From Chlorops oryzae (lineage: Eukaryota; Arthropoda; Insecta; Diptera; Chloropidae), in the NCBI GenBank assembly GCA_020466095.1, contig CM035809.1, positions 22,331,442 to 22,395,441 on the forward strand: a DNA stretch of 64,000 bases, written 5' to 3'. Of the stretch, positions 23,581 through 34,384 are shown one piece after another; the stretch's first letter is position 1, and the number at the start of each line of letters is the position of its first letter. The translations under genes were made by a program, and so were the position numbers. The notes under the pieces were generated by a model, which saw only the letters and a program-made list of their open reading frames with translations, was not told the origin of the DNA and made no database searches.

Positions 23581-26494
23581 CACAGTGGGGTCGCTCCATA
23601 TATTTCTTGGAAAAAAATAGAAAGAGTGGTCGTAGAGCATTGAAATTTTGCATAAGTACTTCTGTGGGCTAAACTAAGACATTTTGAAAAAATCTTGGAA
23701 ATCCGCCCACTGCCACGCCCACCTCCCATATAAGTGCACATGTCAAAATTTTTATTTTTGGACCGAGGGACTTGAAATTCGGGACACTTCTTAATTGAGT
23801 TCTCCTCAAAAAAAAAAAGCTAAAAATAATGCGGCTGCCACGCCTACTTTTGGTTTAACGCCCATCGGAAATTGCAGAATTTACATGTTCTTATTTCCTA
23901 TTGAGCATTATATGGAATTTTCATATAATTTAAAGAATTTTATTTATTTTCAAAAGCTTAAACATTGGTTGTCTTCATTCAAAACAAAATAATACCCTCA
24001 ACAGCCTTCCACGAACGATATTAGCCTTCGAAATCACCGAAAATATCCCACAAATGCATTCCGCTTTACTAGTAAAGCATGCCAAGTCAAAGTGTGTCAT
24101 AGAAAGATATTGATGTTAAATATCGTTTTTTGGCTCCAAGTTTTAGTTACGTAAAACCTAAAAGTATGCCCCATTTTTTTCTCCTATTGAGCATTTGTAT
24201 GAAATATTGCTGTGACTTTTGAAATTCAAATCGATTTTACTTACAGAAAAGGTATTAGAAGATGTTTTTTTTTTTTGTTTATATTGAAAGAATAGACTCG
24301 TACCTTTAATTTGTATATAGTGAGATAGCTAAGCAAGGCAAATCACATAAAGTTTTATTCCAACAAAAAATGAGAAGTTGATATTTTTTACTCTAATTTC
24401 TGGAAAATTATAATATTTATTATACTCTTCCATTCTTAATAAATTTTTTTTTTTTAATGAAAGAGTAATTCCTATATTTCTATCAAAAAATAAAACAAAG
24501 GCAATAGCGTTGGATTTTCATATAAAAAATGTTCTCTATTTGTACTATAGATGCGCATGGGCCTTGCTTTTTTTCGGGGCCCATCGGGCCCCTGCGTGTA
24601 CCCATGGGCTCGGGCATAAAAATGAAAAATGTGCGTGCCTCGTGCGTGTTCGGGCTCAACGGTTAACCGTGATAAAACCCGAAACACGAAAAAGTACGAT
24701 AAAGCACGAAAAAACTTGAAAAACTAAAATTATGAAATTGAAAATTAAAAAGTTCGTAGTGTAAACAGCTTCTAACATATTGTATAACATACAACATATT
24801 GAAATTCGAGTACCTAGTATCAATAACTGAGTTGTTGCTAAAACCGATTCAAGAAATTGTTTGCCTGTTTTTGGACCAAAATGCATAGCATTCATTACTA
24901 TAATCTCATCCCAAGTAACAAAAATGTTTATTATCATAACTTAAAGAAGTAGTGAAGAAGGCTACAAAAGGTATGCACTCCGTCTTTAAGACATATTAAA
25001 GTTCAAATTAAGTGCAAAAGGGCCCATGTGGGCGGTCCGATAGAAGAAATTGAGAAGCGTATTTCTATCTTAATTGCCACTTAAATAGGAGAGCGAAGTT
25101 TCAAGTTCTAGTTTTTATCTTCTTAAAGGCTTCTTAACTCCAGCATAGCTTATGAGTTTATAAAAACATTCTCTATCTCTTTTTATCACATTGATTTAAA
25201 TACTAATGATAAAATGAAACGAAAACATATTTCGCAGAGGGTGTTGGTTCTGTCTAAAATTTTATTGACAAGATATTTGTGTTCATCAATGCTATGATAA
25301 GTAAAATAAGTGACTTTGGCTTTTGTTCGTTACGCCAAATTGAAGCGATTTTACAAACGCAACAACTTTTACGGTGAAATTACACCTGCTACCCCCTTCA
25401 AAATTCACGCGCCTTCATAATTGTTTGAATTGATGAAATATTTTTGTAAAACAATTACGCTGAAATCAATGCGCTGGTGCTTAAAAATGTGTTTTTATGT
25501 TATGTGTGGTTTTAGTATATACTTTTCTTAAGTCAAATAATTTGCAAAGATTAACTCGTAAGCATTTTAAATTTCGTACAATCGTAAGTATTGCTGCAAA
25601 TTAGAAGGAATACAAATATAATAATTTGATTAGGAAAAGTTTAACATCCGAGCGTACACCATTCCCTTCGGTGGTCGACGCCGGACTGAAATGCAGTGTG
25701 GCCATAATTTTTTCAATTTTGATAGCACACGTTGATGAAAAACACTTTACTAATTTAAGTACGATATTCGAAGTATTAAATACGTCCCATCATACCGATT
25801 TAATGCTTCGAATATGGCTACTAATTTCAGAACCATCTAAGACTGTTTTAAGAAGGATATTAAATACCAATTTAAAACCAAAGTGACAGCTCTACTTTAA
25901 AACCGATTTAAGTGACATTAAAGAAGGGAGGATTCAAATACCAAAAACTGATCATATTAGGTTTGAATAAAGAAATGAAATACCGAATGAATACCACATT
26001 TTGCTACTTGGGATATTCGGGGTGGAATAAAAGTAAAAATATTTAATTGAAAAGAACTCAATTCATTTTGTTTGAGACCAAATAAAACTAAAACTTCAAT
26101 ATATTTTTAGTATTTTTATATTGATTTTTAAAAACAACTTTTTTTAAAACATCAACTTTTGACTTTCGTGCTTTTTCGGGCCGGGCCGGGCTTTTTTGAA
26201 ACTATGCCGTGCCGGGCCGGGCCTATAAAATTTGGTTCGGGCTCGGGTGTTTGCGGGCCTCAAAATTGAGGCCCGTGCGCATCTCTAATTTGTGCTACAA
26301 TTTTAATTTGAAATTTATTGAATAACATTCCTTTGACTTTTGTTAGTTTTTTTTTAATAAAAAAAATTCAATTTTCAAAAAAAAAAAAATTTCGAATTCC
26401 TCATATCCAAATATTTTTTTATAAAAGTGAATCATTAAAATTTTGAAATTCAAAAGTTGAAAAACCCCATTTTTTTCACCGATGCTCCACTGTG
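23581..26494. mobile_element. Transib-like non-autonomous element (interrupted)
   Basis: The left end begins CACAGTGGGGT and the right end finishes CTCCACTGTG, giving inverted termini CACAGTGGRG. A perfect 5-bp direct repeat GGCTG flanks it (23576-23580 and 26495-26499). Inverted ends starting with a CACAGTG-type heptamer plus 5-bp target duplications are the known signature of the Transib superfamily, relatives of RAG1. Removing the nested hAT-like insert leaves about 1.17 kb. No transposase is recognised. The inside carries CCACTGCCACGCCCAC, also found in the mini-me-like element at 37.4-38.1 kb. Confidence 0.6.
24546..26287. mobile_element. hAT-like element nested in Transib-like element
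   Basis: The inverted ends are TATAGATGCGCATGGGCC (left) and GGCCCGTGCGCATCTCTA (right). They are flanked by the 8-bp direct repeats ATTTGTAC (24538-24545) and ATTTGTGC (26288-26295), which match at 7 of 8. Eight-base duplications are characteristic of hAT elements. GC-rich subterminal motifs (GGGCCGGGCCGGGC and short GGGCCC palindromes) lie near both ends, in contrast to the AT-rich interior. The 1.74-kb element has no transposase frame I can recognise, so it is non-autonomous or decayed. Confidence 0.78.
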
Positions 26495-27280
26495 GGCTGT
26501 GCCGGCGATTTTTATTTTTTAATTTTTATTCATAATTAGTTAGAATTACTCTAAATTTCAATTTTTTCTTGCAAAAACAGCAAGTCCTGCATTTTAAAGT
26601 CATTTCCATTTCCGCTTAACTCTTAGACCACTTATCGTATCTAACTGAAATCTTCATGACAAAATGTTATATTTTACTAATCAAAAAATTTGCTGTTAAA
26701 AAGAAATTTTGTTTTCCATTAATGTAGTACTGAGATTAATGAAAATCTTAGTCAATTATTACCCTATAATTATAAGGATTATAATCTTTATGTGACTTCC
26801 CACGGGTGTACCAAGTAAAAATATTACATTTTGAAAAAAAAAAAATATAGATTTCTCTTTTTTAGATAATTTTGAATTTTGATTTTTTTCAATTTCAATT
26901 TTTTATTTGGATATTGTTTTGCTTGGTTTTGTAAACTTTCGTTTTGTAGTTATGGAACTCTTGGGTGCAATATTCCTTTGCTTATAACTTCTGTTTAGAT
27001 AATTCTCTGCAAAACTGCATGATTACTTTCTCGAAATCAATTGGTCGAAAAAATGACTTTTTGCCGTGGAAAAACCACCGTGGTTCGTCTCGAATTAACT
27101 CAAAAGTTCTGTCCAAATAAGACATTCCAAGAACGTATTTTTATTTGGTCCTATTATCCTTTTTATCCTAATACTCAAATAGTACTAGAAACGAAAGCCA
27201 TATGCCGCAAAATATCTCTCTATGCTTTTGTCTCGCTGCTTCAATACCCACAGAAAGCTTATTTAACTTCGGTTTTATGT
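26495..27280. other. Spacer upstream of second receptor copy
   Basis: AT-rich. The frame at 27041-27406 has no recognised domain and overlaps the duplicated promoter region, so it is not called. Homology to the upstream receptor unit begins near 27280 (CGTACAATTAAACACTTCAT). Confidence 0.55.
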
Positions 27281-27426
27281 ATCTTGCTGCGTACAATTAA
27301 ACACTTCATTATGACAGAATTCAATCGGATAAAGGAGTGGCTGAGATATTTAGAAATTTTAATTATTAAGTTTGGGAACTCAGCCATTTGTGGCTACTCC
27401 TCTTGAATTTTCGAAAAAATAATTAA

Positions 27427-27434
27427 TATAAAAG
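27427..27434 (+). promoter_or_regulatory. TATA box of receptor copy 2
   Basis: TATAAAAG 82 bases before the ATG, in the same position as in the upstream copy. Confidence 0.6.
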
Positions 27435-27508
27435 TTGAAAATTTGAACTCCATTTAACAATTCGATTAGATTCTTTACTCAATTCAGTCAATAGGAAAAC
27501 AAGAAAAG

Positions 27509-28709
27509 ATGTCTCCAGAAGTCGACACACTTGAAATATTTCGAACAGTGAATTTGACTTGGGAAATGCTTGGCATAAAAGTAACCAATAAAAAATACGC
27601 GTTATTATTGCGTTTCTACGATTTCGTCATAACATTGGTGTTCTCGATTGGATATCTTTTGCATATGATAATTTACATGTTTCATAGCGATAATTTGCGA
27701 GAACTTTCCACGCCTTTTCTATATATCCCAATTGTCTTCGTTGTTATTATCAAAATGGCTATTTTCCGGTTTCGATTCCCCAATATCGAAAAAATGCAGA
27801 CGCTATTTTCGGAGTTGGACCAAAAAATTAAGCGACCTGAAGAAATCGCGTACCATAAGGGAACATTACAACCCCTTATGAGGAGGTTCATCAAGTTCTT
27901 CTACTTTACTTACGTTTGTAGTTTTGTAAGCGCAAATCTATCAGTACTGCTTAATAAGGAACGAGGTCTCATTGCGAAAGGATGGTTTCCATTCGACTGG
28001 AAATCGTCGAATTTAAACTATTTTTATGCAATTTTATATCAAGCAATTGGAGGATTTGTCTTGGCTTCGCAGTCCGTTGCATGCGATGTTTTCTGTCCAG
28101 TTGCGCTTGGTACGCTATCGGAGCACGTTCGATTGTTTGAGATGCGTATAATGAGAGCCGACGAAGACGTAAGGCTCTCAGAGGAAGAATTCTTTGAACA
28201 ATTGAAAGATATTTCAATGGACTATGAACGGATTATGAGGTTGGTTTGAGATTTCCCTTTTTGTACTCATAAATTAAAGGCTTTTCTTCTACAGATTGAA
28301 GAAGGTGATTCAAGAAATAGTATCATTGAATATTTTTGCCCAGTTTACAGCGAGTGCTGTTGAAATTTGTATATCCGTCGTTTTTATATACTTTTTCTCC
28401 GATACTTATTCCGAGTTAGTTGCTCACACTACGGTTTTGGTCTGCCTAAGCCTTCAGTCGTTCCCCGTCTGCTACTTTGGGAGTGCACTTGAAGCCAGTT
28501 TCGACTCACTGCCATACGCATTCTTTTCGAGCAACTGGATTAACCGGGATAAGAAATTCAGAAATGCTCTCGTTACTCTGACCGAGTTCTCTTTGCGACC
28601 AACGGTTTTACTTGCTGGAGGCATGTTTCGAATTAATTTGGACACATTCTTTTATATCGTCAAGGGAGCATATTCAATATTTTGTATTGTACTTCAAATG
28701 AGACAGTAG
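27509..28709 (+). CDS. Odorant receptor, Or33-like (intact copy)
   Basis: Two exons, 27509-28239 and 28295-28709, joined across a 55-bp GT-AG intron, encode 381 residues, the usual length for insect odorant receptors (7tm_6). These are seven-helix channel subunits with inverted topology that pair with Orco in dendrite membranes of olfactory neurons. Hydrophobic segments fall at about residues 34-56, 70-90, 125-150, 170-200, 253-280, 285-310 and 350-378. The C-terminal block (SSNWI, FSLRPTVLLAGGMFRINLD, then TFFYIVKGAYSIF) is the conserved OR signature. The start is supported by the aligned start and TATA spacing in the other copy. The pattern recalls Drosophila Or33 receptors, which is inference from memory. 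It lies in tandem with the frameshifted copy 7.4 kb upstream. The ligand is unknown. Confidence 0.92.
28240..28294 (+). other. Intron of receptor copy 2
   Basis: 55 bp, donor AG/GTTGGT, acceptor TTCTACAG. Splicing gives an R codon split 2+1, in the same phase as copy 1. Confidence 0.88.
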
Positions 28710-28719
28710 AAGGACAAGA

Positions 28720-29289
28720 TTGCGTAGAGCTGAAGCTCCTAATTCTTTGGATGTTGTGAGATGCACTATATATAAATAAAAATTGCTTGTTTCGGTGTGC
28801 TTTAAGTTCAACTTACATATTCGGAGTATTACTCATAAGATCAATATTAATAATATTTACTAGAATATGAAGGCCAGATATTAGAGTTTCAAATAGCTCC
28901 AGATTGACAAGGAAACAACGCCAAATACTGAGTCTCAGAAATACATATTTGTCCATAATTGATGCGGCTTAGGATCGGATTCGGATCGGGGACATATTGT
29001 CACAACTTAAATAAGGTACCTTTAGCTATATGTATTATGTTGAATCTCCCGAACCCGGCACTCTAACAAATCTAAATGTCCAATAAGGCATCTGCAGACG
29101 AGCGGTTGTTTGCGGCGCGAGAAGATGGACGCTATTTTCGAAGAAAAATTTTTTAATAACATTTTAACCCTCTATCATGATAGGTTAATAAAATAAGCGG
29201 GGAAAAAATTTTTTTTTTCATATCCAATGGTTTTAGTAACACTTTTCTGCATGAATTGAATTATTGGGACAATTTTTATCGCTATAAAT
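28720..29289. other. Intergenic DNA downstream of receptor
   Basis: TATATAAATAAAAATTG near 28769-28784 could supply the poly(A) signal (AATAAA) about 65 bases after the stop. Otherwise no gene is seen. Confidence 0.5.
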
Positions 29290-29640
29290 GGGTACATTAA
29301 CCCTTTACTGCATTATACGATAAAAAAAAAGCGGCCAACAAATTTTTACCCGCACTAAATGGTTTTATTAAGGCTTAAAAAATTCTAGCGAGCCTCACGT
29401 TTTTTATATGAAAAAAATTTGGGTATGCCTGACGTATGCGTAACGTATGCCATACGAACACAGAGCGTTGATTTTTTCATATGAAAACCGTGAGGTTCGC
29501 TAGCATTTTTTTAAGTTTTCTCTATAAATCCTTGTCGAGCCCATAAATTTTTATACATCATTTTAAAGGTAATAAAACCAGCATGATTAGAAAAATTAAA
29601 AAAAATTAGAAGCGTCCCGCTCATTGATATATTACCAGAT
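29290..29640. mobile_element. Palindromic MITE
   Basis: The central arms are strong: CTAGCGAGCCTCACG with TTTTATATGAAAAA at about 29376-29418 faces the reverse complement at about 29475-29516 (CATATGAAAACCGTGAGG, TTCGCTAGC). Weaker inverted similarity continues outward (AATGGTTTTATTAAGG against GGTAATAAAACCAGCA). The centre carries ACGTATGCGTAACGTATG, related to the hairpin motif seen at 5.6, 8.5 and 10.3 kb. Outer limits are approximate. Confidence 0.6.
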
Positions 29641-30615
29641 TTATTTTTTAACATAAAAAAAAATTAATTCAATTTTAAAAAAAATGTTTTATTTTTCCCA
29701 CCACATTAAAGACCGTTTTAACACCTTTCCAAATTGCCCTTGTTCAAAAAAATCTAATGAAATTTGCCAACTTTATGAGCATTTAAGTGTCACTAACTTC
29801 GATCAAAATTTCGCATATTTTGCAAATTTCAGCACCCTGTATCTAGAACACCCGCTACTTTTCGAAGGTAAAAATTTGGCATTTTTATATACACGTATAG
29901 AGGTGATATACGAAAAAAAAAAAAAAAATTGGAAAGATTCGGAGACAGTTGTCGTTTTCACATGGAATGCCCCATATACGTGACCTCAATACAAACTGTC
30001 GGCACATCCTTTTCGACCTGAAACGTTTGAGTCTTTTGAAATTTTTCCCCGTTTCCTCATTTCCTTAAATGTCATTTCATTCCACAAAGGGAATTCCTTT
30101 CATGCGCTTGCCATTCATTCATTTTATATTCTTCTTCAATTGAACATTTGCTCTAAATTGCTCTTCACAAAGAAGAGCCGAACTCAATTCATCGATGTGA
30201 TTTGGTGCAAAATGCAGTTAATGTCACCGTCAAACGTGATCAATGAACAAGCTTCTGCATGAGCTTTCAATGCTTTTCACTTTTTAAATCCAATTTTATC
30301 GTAATTCTCACTTTTTTTCCTCATAGATTTTTTATTTTTTTTTTTTTTGCAAGGCATTTTTTGACGTGATATGCATATTTTGGTGATGAATGGATGCTTT
30401 GTGCTGCTCCCCATCATAGAGAGGAAGCACGTGAAGCAGAACGAAGAGCTTTTCGTGGAACATAATTGGGTTCGTTTGGTCCTTTAAAAAAATGGAACTA
30501 CTTATTGGAAAAATTTCACTATTGAAGTCAATGAAGTATTTCCTTAATCCATTCATTCCCACTGCTTCTGGACTTGAAAGAACTCTTTTAAAATGAAAAT
30601 CTACAATACATATAA
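29641..30615. other. AT-rich intergenic DNA
   Basis: No recognisable gene. The frame at 30332-30637 (-) has no known domain and runs into the duplicated segment, so it is not called. Confidence 0.5.
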
Positions 30616-31400
30616 AATAGTTATTTTTCCTAATCAACTTACTCTTTAACCCCTTGAGACTTGAGGAACAAATGTATTACCAAATAATTTTAACGATTTA
30701 ATTATTCCAATGATATTTATGATAAATGCTAAAAAAAATTTGTATTTGTTCCTTATGTCTCAAAGTGTTAAAGGGAAGTGGCCATTAAAAGGTAAATCTT
30801 TCGGAAAAGACGATCCTTAAATATACCATCAGGAAATGTATATATTTCCTCAAAAAATAAAGAAAGAATTGCAATTACTACTGAGCTTAATGTCCTAACT
30901 ACAATTCCTTTTTCAAACGATTCAGTCATGTATACTAGGCACCCAGTACTTTTCAATGTTTCGAGTAAAAATTTTATTACACGAGACGTATTCAAACATT
31001 GGAAAGACAGCAGACAGTGCGATATTCACTTTGGATGCAAATTTCTTGGATCCATTTCACGAAGCGTTTGATTTGATTTATGCCTCAAAATTTATTCGAC
31101 AAAAGACCGGTAATTAATAATGCTTTTCAATTTAGAGCTTTAGTCAAATTCCTTCAAAGAAGAGCGAATATATTTCTTCGATGTTGCATTGGGTAATGCG
31201 TTATTCTCGTCAGCTATCCAAGAACAAGCTCAGTGGTTCACAGAGAGCGTAATCCAAATGTTGTGTCGTAAAATGCCAATTTTCAAGATATGGTGAATTT
31301 AATTATTATTCAATAGGACATAATTGAAGATTCATTTTTGTATGAATGAATGTTCCAAATGTCCTTCCCCAACTAAGCGTTAGGAATGAGTGAAGAGAAG
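30616..31400 (+). repeat. Tandem duplicated segment, copy A
   Basis: Starts AGTTATTTTTCCTAATCAAC and shares a long colinear series of blocks with 31531-32425, including GGAAGTGGCCATTAAAAGG, CTTGGATCC, AAAGACCGGTAA and GAATGTTCCAAATGTCCTTC. Copy A is shorter because of many small deletions. Neither copy has a recognised protein. Confidence 0.7.
30646..30771. mobile_element. Short piggyBac-like MITE (in copy A)
   Basis: TTAA (30646-30649), then CCCCTTGAGACTTGAGGAAC. The right end GTTCCTTATGTCTCAAAGTG is its imperfect reverse complement, followed by TTAA (30768-30771). About 118 bp between the duplications, non-coding. Confidence 0.65.
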
Positions 31401-31530
31401 AAGAGCCTTTCGGAACAATTGCGGCTTTCCTTAAAATAATTGACTCTTATTGAAAAATTAATGAATCAAAAGTTTTCTAAACATTATTCCCATCTCTGGA
31501 TAAGAACTTTTTAAATATAAATTACAATAA

Positions 31531-32425
31531 TTTAAATAGTTATTTTTCCTAATCAACTTACTCTTTACCCCTTGAGACTTGAGGAACAAATGTATTACCA
31601 AATAATTTTAACGATTTAATTATTCCAATGGTATTTATAGTAAATGCTAAAAATTCCTTAAATCATATTTGGTTTAATTTGTTCCTTATGTCTCAAAGTG
31701 TTAAAGGGAAGTGGCCATTAAAAGGTCAAATCTTCGGAAAAGACGATCCTTAAATATACTATCAGGAAATGTATGTATATATTTCCTCAAAAAATAAAGA
31801 AAGAATTGCAATTACTACTCGCAGCTAATGTCCTTCAATACTTCCTTTTTCAAGGACGCATTCAGTCATTATTATTCTTGGCAATTGCCATGTCCAAAAC
31901 AATTTCTCCAATGTTTCTCGAGTAAACAATTTTATTACACGAGAAAACGCATTCAGAACTCTGGCCTAAGACACGCAACGAGTGGAGGAAGGAAGTATTC
32001 ACTTTGCATTACAATTGCTTGGATCCATGCCAAAAACGAAGGCGTTTGCATTTGTTTATGGCATCAAGAATTTATTTTGGAGGCGAAAAGACCGGTAAAT
32101 TAATAATGCTTTTTTTTAGCAGGCCCCAGTTTCCATTTCCCCTCAAGAGAGGAATATATTTTTTCGAATTTATTGCATGGGGTTTTCTTATTTCTTGTTT
32201 CCATGCTTTACCCAAAACCATATGTCAAGTGGTCACAGAGAGGTACACCCAAAGGGTGGTTGTGGTGGTAAAAGCCCAATGCAAAATATGGTGAATTGCA
32301 AAGAAATTATTCACAATATTGGACATAATTCGAAGCACTTCATTTTTCATGTTACTCGAACGAATGTTCCAAATGTCCTTCCACCAAAAAACTAAGCTGT
32401 TTAGGAATCTAATGTCATTTTAAGA
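31531..32425 (+). repeat. Tandem duplicated segment, copy B
   Basis: Colinear with copy A but longer. It contains frames at 31828-32103 and 32004-32294 (+) that have no recognised domain and are not conserved as frames in copy A, so I do not call a gene. The pair may be remnants of one larger unit that diverged by many small indels. Confidence 0.7.
31565..31704. mobile_element. Short piggyBac-like MITE (in copy B)
   Basis: Same ends as the copy A element. The left TTAA has lost one A (TTACCCC), while the right TTAA is intact at 31701-31704. It was inherited through the segment duplication rather than inserted independently. Confidence 0.6.
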
Positions 32426-33208
32426 AACATCCTTTCAGAAAATTTTTCGCCTTGCTTTTTAATATTGCTCATCAATTTCGAAATAAAAAGTGAAAAAAGG
32501 TGAAATAAACATTGACATCTAAGGAAGTACTTAGTTGAAATTTATTTATAATAGCAACGAAGGCTCTTCATTCGTCGATATTCCAAAAGGACGCACTTCT
32601 AAATGGGCTTAAATGACAATTGAGCCTATAGAGCGGATGGGGTCCGGCAAGGGAGTTTTTTTTCTCCATCCGCCTGGTCTTTCTCAACTTAATTCGAAAG
32701 GGTCTAAAGTACCTTAGAGTTTTTTCTAACATGGGATTTTATTGTTTAGTGGGTCTTTCAAGAACAGAACCCTGAAATTCCATTACAACAGGCTTGGAAA
32801 GAGAAGAGATATTTCACCAGACGAGCAATATGTTTTAAAGTCAACCTCAAAGGGTAAAATAAAAGCTCATTGCTTTAAGGACGAACCTTGAATACAAAGT
32901 CTTCGAAAAAATCCCTACTCAATGAGCTCCAAATTTTTCTCCCTCCCAACATTTTCAATATCTCACCTTCATCGAAAATATTATCTATCAAGCTATCAGT
33001 TCTTTGATGTCAGAGTATAAAAAAAAATTTCATAGGAAATTCATTAAAAAAAATTAGCTTGCCAGAGATACCTAAAAAATTGATGTCTTAAAAGGATTAA
33101 TTTTTCTTTTTTCTTAGAAAAATCCGACGGGGGTCTTTTACTTCTTTGCGTTTTTCATTTTTCTCGTGATATTCTGGAGAACTTGCGACTCTTTTGTTTT
33201 TCTCCAAT
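32426..33208. other. Region upstream of Tim13
   Basis: No gene is recognised. The last part probably holds the Tim13 promoter and first untranslated exon. No TATA box is evident. Confidence 0.5.
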
Positions 33209-33261
33209 GTATGTCAAGCTTTTTCAATAATCTCTCATCTTATTGGTTATTTTATTTCCAG
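33209..33261 (+). other. Putative 5' UTR intron of Tim13
   Basis: Consensus donor GTATGT at 33209 and acceptor TTTATTTCCAG ending 33261 define a 53-bp intron, the size class seen in the receptor genes. It lies 48 bases before the Tim13 start codon. Confidence 0.6.
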
Positions 33262-33309
33262 ACAACTTTCATCTTCAGAACTCCGAATTCCGAAGAAACT
33301 GTTTCGAAA

Positions 33310-33582
33310 ATGTCTTCAATTCAGGAACGGGATAAACAGGAGATAATCTCGAAAGTGAAAGAACAAGTCGCCATTAGTAATGCGAAGCACCTTTTATCAA
33401 TGATGACGGAAAAGTGCTTTAAGAAATGCATTGGCAAGCCTGGATCGCAGGTTACCGCCGGAGAGCAGAAATGCATTTTCATGTGCATGGATCGATTTAT
33501 GGAGTCATGGAATTTGATATCTCGAACGTACGGAAATCGCCTGCGGAATGAAAGTAAAATGGGTGCAAATCAAATTAGATAA
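33310..33582 (+). CDS. Tim13: Mitochondrial small Tim chaperone Tim13
   Basis: The 90-residue protein has twin CX3C motifs (CFKKC and CIFMC) separated by 16 residues, plus the family block [14 protein letters not shown] and [20 protein letters not shown]. This identifies Tim13, which with Tim8 forms a 70-kDa ring in the mitochondrial intermembrane space. The ring escorts hydrophobic precursors such as Tim23 to the inner membrane. The four cysteines form two disulfides. I chose the ATG at 33310 because residues encoded upstream do not belong to the family and cross a likely 5' UTR intron. Length matches family members (about 90 aa). The coding part has no intron and no break. It could be the main Tim13 or a paralogue, which cannot be decided here. 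Confidence 0.93.
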   Translation: MSSIQERDKQEIISKVKEQVAISNAKHLLSMMTEKCFKKCIGKPGSQVTAGEQKCIFMCMDRFMESWNLISRTYGNRLRNESKMGANQIR

Positions 33583-34379
33583 ATGGTCAGGGTCTTTTTT
33601 TTTGTGATTGAGTGAATGAATTTATATTTTTAAGGTGTTTTTTAAAATGTTTTATGGAACTTTGGGTGCCTCGTGAAGTACTGAAGGGGCTATAATATAC
33701 ATAGTAAAAATGAAAAAATTCAAGGACCTATTTGCTGTTGGCTTTCATTTCAAGTTTAACAATCCATGAGTGGTGGTTTGTGTGACGTAAGGATTAGGTT
33801 TTTATGGCATTTCATGTATTGGATTCAGGAGCTTAATTTGATTGAAATCATTTCTTTTTATTACCCAAACTAGGATTTATTTTTTTTTCAAATATTTAAT
33901 TGGTGTAGTTTCATCAATTTCAGCTCCAAAGGAATATACCCTGGGAGAGCCAATAAATGGGAGATATGATGCTGTTGGATTCAAAAGGTTCTTAATACTT
34001 GCAATATTTATATTCCATTCCCGATGAGTTTAACACAGAAGGAGTTTTTTTCGAATCCGATGGGAAAACTTCCCGGGAACATTCAAGAATAGGGCTGAAG
34101 GAGACATCTTCAGAATTCTAATCATTGATCGTTTGTATTTATCTAATTCATTTAGGTACTCAAATATTCTTTGCAGAGGAGAGCAAGTGGATTTCTTACA
34201 TTAAACGGCGTAGACATGGTATGGTTAATTGTGATGAAAGCTATCTCGGGATACGTGGAACATTTTCGCCAACAAAAGGAAAATATTTCGAGTCGTTAAA
34301 AATATTTCTCTATTTAAGGTAAGCTGTCTTATATGTTAAATAATTAAGTTTAATCTCTAAAAAAAAATTAATTAAATGT
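33583..34379. other. Downstream of Tim13; two exon-like pieces
   Basis: Two short open segments have splice-like borders. 33924-33990 follows ATTTCAG and reads APKEYTLGEPINGRYDAVGF up to a weak donor. 34156-34320 follows CATTTAG and ends before GTAAGC. They could be exons of an unrecognised gene or relics of one. I cannot assign a family or a continuous reading frame. Confidence 0.25.
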
Positions 34380-34384
34380 TTAGG

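Noticed and set aside
27041..27406. 121-codon frame upstream of the intact receptor
   Set aside because: It overlaps the duplicated promoter region, the equivalent region of the other copy has no matching frame, and no domain is present.
31828..32395. Overlapping frames in duplicated segment copy B, one with GGEKTGK resembling a P-loop
   Set aside because: The P-loop resemblance is short and lacks the rest of the fold; the frames are not kept in copy A.
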